A stretch of 64,000 nucleotides of DNA from Acinetobacter sp. SAAs474 (GTDB taxonomy: Bacteria > Pseudomonadota > Gammaproteobacteria > Pseudomonadales > Moraxellaceae): assembly GCF_032823475.1 (NCBI RefSeq), contig NZ_CP127915.1:2666001-2730000 (forward strand), in the 5' to 3' direction. Made by a program: the position numbers and the translations under genes. Shown here piece after piece: positions 36,821 through 46,644 of the stretch (positions within the stretch are counted from its first letter, which is position 1; every line of letters starts with the position of its first letter). The notes beneath the pieces are model-generated. The model ran no database searches and was not told the origin of the DNA. It saw only the letters and a list, made by a program, of their open reading frames with translations.

Positions 36821-37633
36821 TTAAAATGCACTATAGATTTCACCCTTAAAGCGCTGTTGAATAAACTTACGCGTTGAATCACTATTTAAGACTTTAGCAA
36901 CTTTTTGTATTTCAGGCTTTTTCTGATCACCTGAACGCACAACCAAATACTCTGCCCAGATATTTTTTCCATCTTGACCACGTTCAATATAGAGTGCTTT
37001 ATTCAGCGGCAAATTCGCTTCCAACACATAATTACAATTTAATGCCGCAATATCAACCTGTGATAAAGTACGCGGTAACATTGCAGAGTCCAGTTCTTTA
37101 ATTTTCAAATGTTTAGGATTACTTGCAATATCACGTACAGCTGGTAACAAATCTGTTGGTGAAGATAGCTGTTTAAATCCTGGTTTTAAGGTAATTAAAT
37201 TCAGCTTTGCTAATAGTAATAATGCACGTCCACCATTGACAGGATCACTCGGAATAGCAACAGTTGCACCATCTTTTAACTGCTTAATATTATTAATTTT
37301 AGCTGAATAAAGCAAAAATGGTTCAATATGTACTGGTGTAACAGCAACCAAGTTAGACTTGGTTCTACGATTAAAATCATTTAAAAATGGGCGGTATTGA
37401 AAATAGTTGGCATCTAGTTTTTTCGCTACTAACTGTGTATTGGGTTGTACATAATCTGAATAAACTTTAATTTTTAAATCAATGCCCTGCTTGGCCAATT
37501 CTGGTTTAATATATTGCAAAATAATGGCATGAGGCGTTGCGCTTGCGCCAATAGTGACTGTTTGATTGGCAAAACTGAGTGTAGATGCCGTCATCATGCT
37601 GAGTAGGATGGCATATTGAGTTAATCTTTTCAT
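36821..37633 (-). CDS. metQ: MetQ/NlpA-family ABC substrate-binding protein (system 1)
   Basis: 270 aa. A signal peptide (LTQYAILLSMMTASTLSFA) without a lipobox cysteine is followed by the NlpA fold: VTIGASATPHAIILQYIKPELAKQGIDLKIKVYSDYVQPNTQL, ANYFQYRPFLNDF, VAIPSDPVNGGRALLLLAKLNLI and ALNCNYVLEANLPL. Most MetQ proteins are lipoproteins, so this is a soluble periplasmic version. It is last in the operon SfnB-MetN-MetI-MetQ. Methionine is the standard ligand, but related proteins bind other sulfur compounds and the context makes that possible. Confidence 0.85.
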   Translation of the reverse strand: MKRLTQYAILLSMMTASTLSFANQTVTIGASATPHAIILQYIKPELAKQGIDLKIKVYSDYVQPNTQLVAKKLDANYFQYRPFLNDFNRRTKSNLVAVTPVHIEPFLLYSAKINNIKQLKDGATVAIPSDPVNGGRALLLLAKLNLITLKPGFKQLSSPTDLLPAVRDIASNPKHLKIKELDSAMLPRTLSQVDIAALNCNYVLEANLPLNKALYIERGQDGKNIWAEYLVVRSGDQKKPEIQKVAKVLNSDSTRKFIQQRFKGEIYSAF

Positions 37634-37653
37634 AATCTCTCTTGAACATTAAA

Positions 37654-38325
37654 TTAAGTATAATTTTTAGAAAAATAATGTACAGTTTTATTTCCGATAA
37701 GCTGGATAACCTGCACAATAACAATTAGCAACAATACCGTGACCAACATAATTTCTGTTTCGTAACGCTGGTAACCATAACGAATTGCCAGATCACCAAG
37801 ACCGCCTCCCCCAATAACACCAGATACAGCGGTATAATCAACCAAAGCGATTCCTGTCACGGTAATCGCCGCAATAATGGGGGCTCTGGCCTCTGGTAAT
37901 AAAACACCTGTGACGATTTGCCAATAACCTGCACCCATCGATTGTGCTGCTTCAATCACGCCACTATCAACTTCATGCAAAGCGGTTTCGGTTAGGCGAG
38001 CAAAGAATGCAATACCTGCAACGGTAATCGGTGGAATAACCCCTGCCACATCAATCGTTGTACCCGTTATAAAAGCCGTCAATGGCATCAGTAAAATCAT
38101 TAAAATAATAAAAGGAATAGAACGTATAATATTGATACAAAATGATAAAATATGATAAAAAAACGGATGCTTCCTGATGCGACTATTTGCAAAAGAGTAA
38201 ATTGCCACGCCCAAGGGGAGCCCTAAAAGTACAATCAAAATTAAAGCCATAGACAACATCAATAGTGTTGCTTTGGATGCTTCCCATAATTCGATATAAT
38301 CCAAATTTGCAATTAATTGCAGCAT
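37654..38325 (-). CDS. metI: MetI-type ABC transporter permease (system 1)
   Basis: 223 aa with five to six membrane segments. Signature region: RSIPFIILMILLMPLTAFITGT, FARLTETALHEVDSGVIEAAQSMGAGYWQIVTGVLLPEARAPII, SGVIGGGGLGDLAIRYGYQRYE. It is directly adjacent to the MetN stop and followed 20 bp later by MetQ. Confidence 0.9.
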   Translation of the reverse strand: MLQLIANLDYIELWEASKATLLMLSMALILIVLLGLPLGVAIYSFANSRIRKHPFFYHILSFCINIIRSIPFIILMILLMPLTAFITGTTIDVAGVIPPITVAGIAFFARLTETALHEVDSGVIEAAQSMGAGYWQIVTGVLLPEARAPIIAAITVTGIALVDYTAVSGVIGGGGLGDLAIRYGYQRYETEIMLVTVLLLIVIVQVIQLIGNKTVHYFSKNYT

Positions 38326-39351
38326 TTAAGCAGCCTCCGTGATCTGTTGCTGAACGACAGATAGTGGCGCAATAGAGGCACCTAGCTGTTGTAAATGTTG
38401 AATAAAATACTGAATATCTCCTCCCTGCAGTGCTAAAATAGTTTGACCGTATAAAGAAGTTTTCGTCCGTTCTACTTTTGAATGCAATATTTGATAATCA
38501 ACTGCACATTGTTGTGCCAACTTTTCATAAACTGGACGTTTAACCAATTCACCCATCGCAGTGACACGAATTAAAGTTGATGTTATCGATAATTCCTCAT
38601 GTGGATATAAACTTTCAGCTGCAAATATCAGTGAACGTGATACCGAATGGCGAGGATATAAAAGAACCTGATCGACAGGACCTTGCTCCACAATATGTCC
38701 TTTATCCATCACAATCACTTCATCACAAATGCTACGAATCACATCAATTTCATGTGTAATCAATACAATTGTAATACCCAAATCACGATTAATTTGCAGT
38801 AATAAAGTTAAAATCTCATGTGTAGTTATTGGATCAAGTGCACTGGTCGCTTCATCACATAATAAAATTTTAGGAGAATTTGCTAAAGCACGTGCAATAC
38901 CAACACGTTGTTTTTGTCCACCAGACAACTGTTTTGGATATTTCTGTAAATGGGCAGTTAAACCGACTTGTATTGCTAAAGCTTCTACACGCTGCTGAAT
39001 CTGCTGTTTATTGAGCTGTCGATCTAGATATAATGGAAAGGCAATATTGTCAAAAACAGTTTTAGTTTTAAGCAAATTAAAATGCTGAAAGATCATTGAG
39101 ATTTGCTTTCTAAGTCGCTTTAATTCAACGTCTGAACAATCTTGTAATAACTGACCCAAAACTTCGACTTGGCCAGCATCAACTTTTTCAAGACCATTCA
39201 TAAGACGCAGTAAAGTTGACTTTCCTGCACCTGAATGACCAATAATGCCCACAATTTTAGCACTTTCAATGTTTAGACTGATTTGCTTTAATGCATAGAA
39301 TTTATGATTCTTGACATTAAAATATTTATCAGCATTTGCAATATTAATCAT
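38326..39351 (-). CDS. metN: MetN-type ABC transporter ATP-binding protein (system 1)
   Basis: 341 aa. Walker A GHSGAGKST, Q-loop FQHFNLLKTKTV, ABC signature LSGGQKQRVGIARAL, Walker B ILLCDEATSALDP and switch HEIDV are all present. The C-terminal region (about 265-341) is a NIL-type regulatory domain typical of MetN, which binds methionine and inhibits transport. I chose MINIANADKYF as start because AGG lies 9 bases before it; longer starts add hydrophobic residues without a ribosome site. Confidence 0.9.
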   Translation of the reverse strand: MINIANADKYFNVKNHKFYALKQISLNIESAKIVGIIGHSGAGKSTLLRLMNGLEKVDAGQVEVLGQLLQDCSDVELKRLRKQISMIFQHFNLLKTKTVFDNIAFPLYLDRQLNKQQIQQRVEALAIQVGLTAHLQKYPKQLSGGQKQRVGIARALANSPKILLCDEATSALDPITTHEILTLLLQINRDLGITIVLITHEIDVIRSICDEVIVMDKGHIVEQGPVDQVLLYPRHSVSRSLIFAAESLYPHEELSITSTLIRVTAMGELVKRPVYEKLAQQCAVDYQILHSKVERTKTSLYGQTILALQGGDIQYFIQHLQQLGASIAPLSVVQQQITEAA

Positions 39352-39485
39352 CAGCATAGACCTATATTTTAATATTGCAAAATATATAAAAAACATGATT
39401 TAAAAAATCATTTAAATCTTATTTTGATATATCAAAAATAGAATTAATAAACGACGAAATATTTATTAATTTTTATGCATAAGGA

Positions 39486-40739
39486 TTAACTCCATGGATG
39501 ATGTGGTAAATATTTTCCTTTTAAATAATATTCACCAATCAATTTATATTTCCAGCGTATAGGATCATGTAGGGTATGTGTTCGTGCATTGCGCCAATGG
39601 CGATCTAAATTTAATTCACTTAATGCAGCACGCGTCCCTGCAAGTTCAAATAATTTATTGGTTGCTAAAATTGCAATCTCAGCACTCAGCACTTTGGCCT
39701 CAGCGACGGCTAAAGTAGCAGCATTGGCTTTTTCTGCAGTGAGATCTTGTAAAGCTTGATCAATAAAATCAGCTGCACGATCCAGCATTAATGTTGCTGC
39801 ATGTAATTTAATTTTTAACTCGGCTATACTCACTTGAGTCAATTGATCATCGACTGCATATTCTTGATGAGCATCGATCCATGGCCGAGTATATTGTCGA
39901 ACAAAAGCAATTGTATCCTCAATGGCAGCATCAGCAATACCGGCATCAATAGAAGCATGTATCAACTGGGAAATTGTTCCGACTAAATTAATATTTTCAC
40001 TCCCTGCAGCAGGTTTAATCACATATTCAGCTTTTACCTGAATATCATCTAAAATAACCGTTCCACTAGCAGTTGCACGTTGTCCCAAACCAGACCAGTC
40101 ATTAAGAATCGTTAAACCTTCAGCATGATAAGGAATCAGTGCGGTCACTTCATGACCAGTTTCATCCAGTCCAACTGCATATACCCAGTGTGCCAGAATT
40201 GCACCCGTTGCATAAAATTTTTTCCCTTTGATCTTATAACCGTCTTGATGCTTGGTAATACGTGTGGTGAAATCGGCAACGGTTCGTCCGCTACGCTCAG
40301 ATAATGCATTTCCCAAGCGTTGACCTGTTAAAATATTGCCAAAAATAAACTGTTTTTGTGTTTCATTTGCATCTAAACGAATTTGCTCTAAAAAAGACCA
40401 ATGGTTTTCGGCAATTTGCGTTAAAGCAGGGTCTGCACTTGCCAGAATACGAACCACTTGCGATAAGGTTCGATATTGAACTTGCGCACCACCATACTGT
40501 TTGGGAATATTGATTCCCCATAAGCCACTTTGTGAAAATGCAACAATTTCATCAAGTGCTAATAAACGATGAGCATCACGATAAGCAGCATTTTGCTTAA
40601 AAACCTCTGCTAATGTTTGAGCAACTTGAAGTGCTTGCTGGTCATTAACAATATGTTGAGCCTGCTCTTTTTGTACAAATACAGATTCAGGTATGTCTTT
40701 ATTCGTTTTTACACGAATATCTTGTAATTTAAGGTTCAT
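39486..40739 (-). CDS. SfnB-family sulfur acquisition oxidoreductase
   Basis: 417 aa, acyl-CoA dehydrogenase fold. It contains SGLWGINIPKQYGGAQVQYRTL, RLGNALSERSGRTVADF, IKGKKFYATGAILAHWVYAVGLD, RATASGTVILDDIQV and a C-terminal LNLDRHWRNARTHTLHDPIRWKYKLIGEY, the pattern of the SfnB/DszC group linked to dimethyl sulfone and other organosulfur use. It precedes metN by about 130 bp in the same direction, so it may be the first gene of the metNIQ unit. It probably needs an external flavin reductase. Confidence 0.85.
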   Translation of the reverse strand: MNLKLQDIRVKTNKDIPESVFVQKEQAQHIVNDQQALQVAQTLAEVFKQNAAYRDAHRLLALDEIVAFSQSGLWGINIPKQYGGAQVQYRTLSQVVRILASADPALTQIAENHWSFLEQIRLDANETQKQFIFGNILTGQRLGNALSERSGRTVADFTTRITKHQDGYKIKGKKFYATGAILAHWVYAVGLDETGHEVTALIPYHAEGLTILNDWSGLGQRATASGTVILDDIQVKAEYVIKPAAGSENINLVGTISQLIHASIDAGIADAAIEDTIAFVRQYTRPWIDAHQEYAVDDQLTQVSIAELKIKLHAATLMLDRAADFIDQALQDLTAEKANAATLAVAEAKVLSAEIAILATNKLFELAGTRAALSELNLDRHWRNARTHTLHDPIRWKYKLIGEYYLKGKYLPHHPWS

Positions 40740-41118
40740 TATGATTACTCTGGTCTTTACTGTATTAAAAATATCATTGCTTGATTTGATCCTTTATATT
40801 AAATAAATATTTAAATTACATAATTTAAAATAAGGCATAGATATCATCATTTAAATAATTAAATTTTTTATATTTTTAAATCGAATTAAAATACAGCCAA
40901 AAAACCACATCATTCAAACTATATTATTCTGAAAATTAGCCACTACTTAAAATCATATCAGTTAAATTACACTTATAATATTACCTTAATTAAATAAATA
41001 AACTACCAACTTAACAAATCAATTCATTAACAATTAATTTTATAATTTACCCCTAGTCATCTTGTACCAACCAACTAGGAATAAATTTAAAAACTATTAT
41101 CTCTTAAAATAATTTAAT
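40740..41118. other. AT-rich intergenic region between porin and SfnB-like gene
   Basis: About 380 extremely AT-rich bases; the promoter of the SfnB-like gene should lie here. A short imperfect dyad (CCCTAG...CTAGGA) near 41050 is the only structure I see. No gene. Confidence 0.5.
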
Positions 41119-42285
41119 CTAAAAATAATATCCAAGAGAAAGATAAAGTGTATTATTTGAATGATGATCATTGCCTTGTGCATAACCATCTTCTGATCCA
41201 AAAGCATTATCATTCTTACTATTAATATACTCTAGATAAAACTGTAAATTTTCTTTATATTTAGTATAAACACCTGTAATTAAACGCTGTGAATCTCCGC
41301 TACCCGCTTTATTTTTAATGAATCTTGAGTAATTTATATACACATAAGGACTACTAAAATTTTTAAAGTTTACAGGTAAAGTATAGTTTAACTCTGTCGT
41401 TAAAAAATTAGATTTATTTGCTACATTATAATATCCATCAAAGAAACCAAATGTAGATTCATCTGGATAAATATCATCCTTATTTTTTATATTTTGTCCT
41501 CCATACATAAAATTAAAACCGATATCATTAATTTTTGATTTTTGAAATAATGTCCATACATCTCTACGCCCCTTATAATCTGTTCTCAAATTATTTACCT
41601 GACTATGTAAATAAGAAACACCAATATTTGAAGATATATCATTACTATATATATGATATGAAAAATCTTTGTCTAGCTTTAGACTCAAAAGATTCTTTTC
41701 TTTTAATTGAGTCCCCTGTTTAAATTCTGGCTCTGCTGTTAAATTACTTGAGTAATGTGCTGAATTATGACTATTACCAACATGACTACCTGCATCTCTG
41801 ATAAAATAACCGGCAGTTAAATTAAAATTTTGAGGTGAATATTTATAAGTCAATCCCCAATTATTTACCTCTTCCAAACCTAACTGATATAATATGGTTA
41901 AATTATAAGTAGATGAATAATAACGCCCTAAACCTAATGGAACTGGTTGTAAGCCAATTTTAAAATTGTTTTCAGGATTTAAATCATAGGATAACCATGC
42001 ATTTACAGGAAAATGTAACTCTCCAAGTTTATCATTTGCCTGATAAAATCGATAATCTAAATGACCTGAAATATTTTCCTTTTTATAATTCAACCATAAT
42101 ACAGCATCTGCAAAATCAACTTTATTTCCATGATTGTCTAAATAATCATTATAAACATAGCTAAACCTCACAGCACCATTAACATTAAAATCTTTATGAT
42201 CTAAACTATCATCTGAAAATGCATTTCCAGATAAAATAGATAACAAACTAGCAGATAAAATCAAACGAATTAACATAGATATCAA
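41119..42285 (-). CDS. Outer-membrane porin-like beta-barrel protein
   Basis: 388 aa. A signal peptide (LIRLILSASLLSILSGNAFS) precedes alternating hydrophobic and polar strands rich in Tyr and Asn, ending in SNNTLYLSLGYYF with a C-terminal Phe, the outer-membrane assembly signal. GLQPVPLGLGRYYSSTYN and repeated YxxxxNF stretches are seen but no exact family is recognised; a phosphate/alginate-type porin fold is possible. It is placed downstream of the second Met-type importer, so it may admit an organosulfur substrate. A start six bases later (MLIRL) is equally possible. Confidence 0.75.
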   Translation of the reverse strand: MISMLIRLILSASLLSILSGNAFSDDSLDHKDFNVNGAVRFSYVYNDYLDNHGNKVDFADAVLWLNYKKENISGHLDYRFYQANDKLGELHFPVNAWLSYDLNPENNFKIGLQPVPLGLGRYYSSTYNLTILYQLGLEEVNNWGLTYKYSPQNFNLTAGYFIRDAGSHVGNSHNSAHYSSNLTAEPEFKQGTQLKEKNLLSLKLDKDFSYHIYSNDISSNIGVSYLHSQVNNLRTDYKGRRDVWTLFQKSKINDIGFNFMYGGQNIKNKDDIYPDESTFGFFDGYYNVANKSNFLTTELNYTLPVNFKNFSSPYVYINYSRFIKNKAGSGDSQRLITGVYTKYKENLQFYLEYINSKNDNAFGSEDGYAQGNDHHSNNTLYLSLGYYF

Positions 42286-42374
42286 TACAAAAAAATAGTA
42301 TTAAAATTATAGCGTTACAAAAAGTATTTAAAATAATTTTTAAAATATAAAAAAATTAAAAAATTATATATACT

Positions 42375-42432
42375 ATATTATTATTTATAAATAATAATAT
42401 ACCAAATATTTAAAAATAAATATTTGGTATAT
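42375..42432. promoter_or_regulatory. Two adjacent large AT-rich palindromes
   Basis: A 26-bp perfect palindrome centred at about 42387 (ATATTATTATTTA and its complement) is followed directly by a hairpin with a 16-bp perfect stem (ATATACCAAATATTTA, AAAA loop) at 42397-42432. They lie between the system 2 MetQ stop and the porin start. They may terminate the met unit, regulate the porin, or both. Confidence 0.5.
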
Positions 42433-42552
42433 CTAAATTAAAAATTCTTATTACTTTATAAAAGTATCTACTTAAAATAACTTATAAAAATAAACTGCAA
42501 TTTATTTAAAAAATTCATCTTCATTAAAATTCATACAATAAGATCATTTTAT

Positions 42553-43440
42553 TTAATGACTCGATACAGGCGTTAAAATACCTTTTACATTCGGATCTGT
42601 GGTTGTTTCTAGATATGTTTTGATTCTCGGATCTGCAAAAACCTGCTGTAACTTTATAATTACGGGATCATGTTGATGCTTTTCGGCAATCACTAAACGA
42701 GCAGCAAAGGTACGAGGTGCAGCAGGAAATAGAATCCCCTTGCTTCTTGGAATCTTTCCGGCATCAAATTGGGCAACATAACCAATTGCCGCATCGACAG
42801 ATTCTAAAGCACGTGCTAAAGAAAGCAATTCAATTTCTTTAAACTTAAGCTGATATGGATTCGCAATAATATCTTTTAATCTCGCTGTACGTGGTTCAAT
42901 CTTAGGATCTAATCCAATAATACCTTCACGTTGTAATAACCAAAGTGCTTGTCCTTGGTTCGCAAGATCACTGGGTACAGCAAAAGTCGCACCTTTTGGC
43001 ATGTCTTTAATATTTTTATATTTATCTGAATAAATTCCAAATGCCCATTGATAAACTTCGACAGTAGGAATTAATTTAAACCCATTTGCATCACTGACTT
43101 GCTTTAACCACCACTGATGTTGATAAATAGTTCCTGCGAATTCACCATCATTTACGGAACGATTACTTTGTACAGGATCTGGTACACCAACTGCCTCTAA
43201 CTGAAGACCATAATCTGGTGCAATATATTGATTAACATATTCAATTAGATTTTTTTCTCCAATCATTGTTGGTTCATAATGCACTTTTAAAGCTTGGCCA
43301 AAAGGACTTTGCTGCTCTTTTTTCTGACGATTTAAAACATTGAACGATAATAATAAAATAGCAATTAATACTATCACTGCAATAATATATGGGACTTTAG
43401 ACTTCTTTTTTAATTCAAAAGATGAACGATTAATATTCAT
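42553..43440 (-). CDS. MetQ/NlpA-like substrate-binding protein with N-terminal membrane anchor (system 2)
   Basis: 295 aa. The N terminus has positively charged residues and one hydrophobic segment (VPYIIAVIVLIAILLLSFNVL) but no cleavage motif or lipobox Cys, so it looks like an uncleaved anchor. The NlpA fold follows: YEPTMIGEKNLIEYVNQYIAPDYGL, FAGTIYQHQWWLKQV, ATFAVPSDLANQGQALWLLQREGII and IGYVAQFDAGKIPRSK. It is last in the second MetNIQ-type unit. Binding residues differ clearly from system 1, so a different ligand is probable. Confidence 0.8.
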   Translation of the reverse strand: MNINRSSFELKKKSKVPYIIAVIVLIAILLLSFNVLNRQKKEQQSPFGQALKVHYEPTMIGEKNLIEYVNQYIAPDYGLQLEAVGVPDPVQSNRSVNDGEFAGTIYQHQWWLKQVSDANGFKLIPTVEVYQWAFGIYSDKYKNIKDMPKGATFAVPSDLANQGQALWLLQREGIIGLDPKIEPRTARLKDIIANPYQLKFKEIELLSLARALESVDAAIGYVAQFDAGKIPRSKGILFPAAPRTFAARLVIAEKHQHDPVIIKLQQVFADPRIKTYLETTTDPNVKGILTPVSSH

Positions 43441-43451
43441 AAAATTTTCAA

Positions 43452-44138
43452 CTAAGCATATTTAAGTAAATGACTAATACGATTGCCAATAAATTGAACA
43501 ATTTGGATGGTAACAATGAGGGTTATAATAGTTGCGATCATAATGTGTTCATCAAAGCGTTGATAACCATATAACACTGCTAAATATCCAATCCCTCCAG
43601 CACCTATCGTTCCCGCAATAGCAGAATATTCAATCATAGCAATCAGGTTTAATGTGGCTGCAGAAACCAAACTAGGTAATGATTCCTTTAATTGAACTTG
43701 CTGAATAATTTGTATGTGGGTGCCACCAGAAACTCGACCAACAGCAATGATTTCCGTTGGAAGTTCATTTAATGCGTTTTCAACTAAACGAGCAAAAAAA
43801 GGAATACCTGCAATGGTCATTGGAACAACTGCTGCTGCAATACCAATCGTGGTTCCAGTCAGCCATTTGGTTAAAGGAATAATTGCCGCCATTAAGACTA
43901 AAAATGGTAATGATCTTCCTATATTCACAATCATATTTAATAAATAATAGATTCTTAAATTATAAAATAATCCACGTTCTGAACTATTGAATAAGGCAAT
44001 ACCTAAAATTCCTCCCAGGCCAATAACAAAAACCATCACAATACTCACCATGGTCCATGTTTCTAAATAGGCTGGCCATAACATACTTGGAATATCTGAC
44101 CAAGGCGTGTTATTACTTAAAACAATATCTTTAGACAT
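43452..44138 (-). CDS. MetI-type ABC transporter permease (system 2)
   Basis: About 228 aa with the MetI pattern: GRSLPFLVLMAAIIPLTKWLTGTT, FFARLVENALNELPTEIIAVGRVSGGTHIQIIQQVQLKESLPSLV and AGTIGAGGIGYLAVLYGYQRFDE. I placed the start at MSKDIVL, downstream of the MetN stop, because GGGG lies 5 bases upstream; an earlier ATG would overlap the ATPase gene by 11 bases. Confidence 0.87.
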   Translation of the reverse strand: MSKDIVLSNNTPWSDIPSMLWPAYLETWTMVSIVMVFVIGLGGILGIALFNSSERGLFYNLRIYYLLNMIVNIGRSLPFLVLMAAIIPLTKWLTGTTIGIAAAVVPMTIAGIPFFARLVENALNELPTEIIAVGRVSGGTHIQIIQQVQLKESLPSLVSAATLNLIAMIEYSAIAGTIGAGGIGYLAVLYGYQRFDEHIMIATIITLIVTIQIVQFIGNRISHLLKYA

Positions 44139-44148
44139 CATAGCCCCA

Positions 44149-45180
44149 TTAAGCAGCAAAAATATGATTATAAATTTCAGGAATATGAATTAATTCACTT
44201 TGAATTTTTAATAAAGATAAATGCTGATCTATTATATTTTGATATTGAAAATATAAATCAGCAGATATACTAAGAATAATCTTTCCAACAGTCTGATCAC
44301 ATATTTGTTCTACTGTTGATGCATGTATATCAAACTGAATATCAACATGCTTACTAAGTTGGCTTAACCAGTTTAAAGGCGTACCATAAAGTGAGGAATA
44401 GGTCAGCAAAATAACGACATGATTTGATGGTAGATTCGATGGAATTTTTAGCGGTAATATTTTTTTCCCAATTTGGGAAGCAGGATTTAAGATCAAATCT
44501 AAAACATGACCATTTTCAATTAATTCACCATGAGATAACACTGCAACTTCATCAGCAATCTGCCTAACAACATCCATTTCATGGGTGATTAAAATAACAG
44601 ACAAGCCCAATTCATCTCGTAACTCCGTTAAAAGTTTTAAAATAGATTGTGTTGCATCTGGATCAAGACCTGAAGTTGCCTCATCTGCAATAATAATCTG
44701 TGGTTGTAATGCCAGTGCACGTGCAATAGCAACGCGTTGCTGTTGTCCACCTGAAAGTTGACAAGGATAGTGATTAGCACGATCTAATAACTGAACATTT
44801 TCTAATAAATACTGCACCCGTTCTTTAACTTGTTGATCAATCACACCTAAAAATTGTAATGGTAAAGCAATATTTTCAGCAGCAGTTCTTCGCTTTAATA
44901 AAGCAGATGATTGAAATACGAGTCCTATTTTTTTTCTTTGTAATCTTAATGCCTCAGAAGAGAGTTGATTTAAAATAATACCATCTAAAATCAACTCACC
45001 AGAGGTTGGTTGTTCTAACAAACTTAAACACTTTGATAAGGTTGATTTCCCTGATCCACTAGGACCAATAATGGCAGTAATTTTAGCCCTATCAATTTTA
45101 AAATTGATATTTTTAAGTACATGAATAGTCTCACCTGAAGCAAGATCATAATTTTTATTTAGATTTTTGATTTCAAGCAT
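44149..45180 (-). CDS. MetN-type ABC transporter ATP-binding protein (system 2)
   Basis: 343 aa. Walker A GPSGSGKST, FQSSALLKRRTAAENI (Q loop), signature LSGGQQQRVAIARAL, Walker B IIADEATSGLDP and HEMDV are present, and a diverged NIL-like C-terminal region follows. It heads the second importer. Only about half of its residues match system 1, so the two systems are old paralogues rather than a recent duplication. Confidence 0.88.
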   Translation of the reverse strand: MLEIKNLNKNYDLASGETIHVLKNINFKIDRAKITAIIGPSGSGKSTLSKCLSLLEQPTSGELILDGIILNQLSSEALRLQRKKIGLVFQSSALLKRRTAAENIALPLQFLGVIDQQVKERVQYLLENVQLLDRANHYPCQLSGGQQQRVAIARALALQPQIIIADEATSGLDPDATQSILKLLTELRDELGLSVILITHEMDVVRQIADEVAVLSHGELIENGHVLDLILNPASQIGKKILPLKIPSNLPSNHVVILLTYSSLYGTPLNWLSQLSKHVDIQFDIHASTVEQICDQTVGKIILSISADLYFQYQNIIDQHLSLLKIQSELIHIPEIYNHIFAA

Positions 45181-45693
45181 ATTAAGTCAAACCCATTATT
45201 CAATGAGTTCAATATAATTTAAACAAAAATTAAAAATAAATGAATTTAAGTTAATTATTAATCTTGAAGAAATATATATTAAATTAATATTTAGTTATTA
45301 ATTTATATAAAAATACTTTTTATACTTTTTAAATATATTTATATAAATTTATTATCTGATATTTACTAATTAATAAAAAAAATGCTCATCTAATTTTATT
45401 TAAGTCAATCTTGTCATCACAATCCTACCTAAAACAATATGCTCTTTTATCTTGATATACAAATATCATTTTGAGTATCTTACAATTTTTTTCTCTTATC
45501 GTACCTTTAAGCATTTTTATCATGAGAGTAAATATACATAATCTTGATATATACAATGCTATATACCATATTTTGCGATATAGCTTATATCAATCGTTTA
45601 TCTATACCTTCAAAGACATGGTTTTACACTCAATTTGATAAAAATAAATCAGGTGGATGTTAATGCCCATTTTTTGATTATGCTCAATGCATA
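45181..45693. other. AT-rich intergenic region
   Basis: About 510 bases between divergent genes. A loose inverted repeat (TTGATATA ... TATATCAA, 45544-45592) is the only structure noted. It should contain promoters of the system 2 importer and of the DUF2867 gene. Confidence 0.5.
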
Positions 45694-46248
45694 TTGACAA
45701 TTCATATCGAAAACATTAAAAGTAAATCAATAAACTTATCATTAGCATTACATAAATACTGTATGAATCATAAATTTGATACTTCTAATTTAGTTGCGCC
45801 TTTACAAGAACTTAATTTTTTTCATAAAGATCATACTTTAATCAACACAGATATCACTGCTATCCAAGCTTATCAAATCATGACACAGCAATCATCTGTA
45901 CTACTCAATATCGCCTTTAAAATTAGAGATGATTTAAGTTATCGTTTAAATCGCGTAAAACCCATCAAAGGTTTTGGCGCTTCTATGGGTGAAATTCCCA
46001 AATTAAATCAAAAGTTAGATTTTTTTGATGTTGTTAAAATTTCTGATCAAGAATTATTTTTACAATCGACCGATAAACATTTAAGTGTTTTGGTCGCAAT
46101 CCAAATTGAACAATATCAGCCCAATCAAAATATACTTAAAATTACAACCAGTGTGATCACTTATAATTTTTTTGGTAAAATTTATATGTTACCTGTTTCA
46201 GTTGCACATGGGATTATTGTAAGAAATATGCTAAAAAAACTTAATTAA
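45694..46248 (+). CDS. DUF2867 family protein
   Basis: 184 aa. The C-terminal half (LDFFDVVKISDQELFLQSTDKHLSVLVAIQIE, then YNFFGKIYMLPVSVAHGIIVRNML) resembles DUF2867 proteins, which often accompany short-chain dehydrogenase-like proteins. Function unknown. The start is unclear: the longest frame begins with TTG and no good ribosome site; the next in-frame ATG is MNHKFDTSN, 23 codons later. An AGGTGG site upstream points at short ATGs in other frames, so a small frameshift at the 5' end is possible. It stands alone. Confidence 0.6.
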   Translation: MTIHIENIKSKSINLSLALHKYCMNHKFDTSNLVAPLQELNFFHKDHTLINTDITAIQAYQIMTQQSSVLLNIAFKIRDDLSYRLNRVKPIKGFGASMGEIPKLNQKLDFFDVVKISDQELFLQSTDKHLSVLVAIQIEQYQPNQNILKITTSVITYNFFGKIYMLPVSVAHGIIVRNMLKKLN

Positions 46249-46644
46249 CCTCAATTTTATTAAAAAAATTACTTTAATTTTCTACCATGTCAAACTGAAT
46301 TAAAATACGCTTGAGTATGGTATTTATTTTATCATTTTAAAGACAATCTCTGGCCAAGATTGGCAATCAAATTAAAATTTACCATCTGACTATTTAACGT
46401 TAAGCCTTCGGATATGTCGTATGCTGGTAATCATGATATAAACTGTTCATCACTGGGTCATATTCAGCTAGATTGATATAATAGCTAGCTGAATCTTTAG
46501 CCACTTAATTCAACACGTTTGGTTTTATCAAATTTAAACGCTAGCATTAAGAGCCTTGTTTTAACTCTATTACTGGACAAATAAACCAATCATTGATAAT
46601 CTTAGATCATATAATTAGCCAGCTTATTATTAGTTACCAAACAA
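46249..46644. other. Intergenic region upstream of MarR gene
   Basis: About 400 bases with no supported gene or strong repeat. It should contain the MarR-DUF6616 promoter. Confidence 0.5.

Noticed and set aside
41119..42285. Calling the porin-like protein an OprD or phosphate porin
   Set aside because: Barrel features are clear but no subfamily signature is recognisable, so only a general porin call is made.
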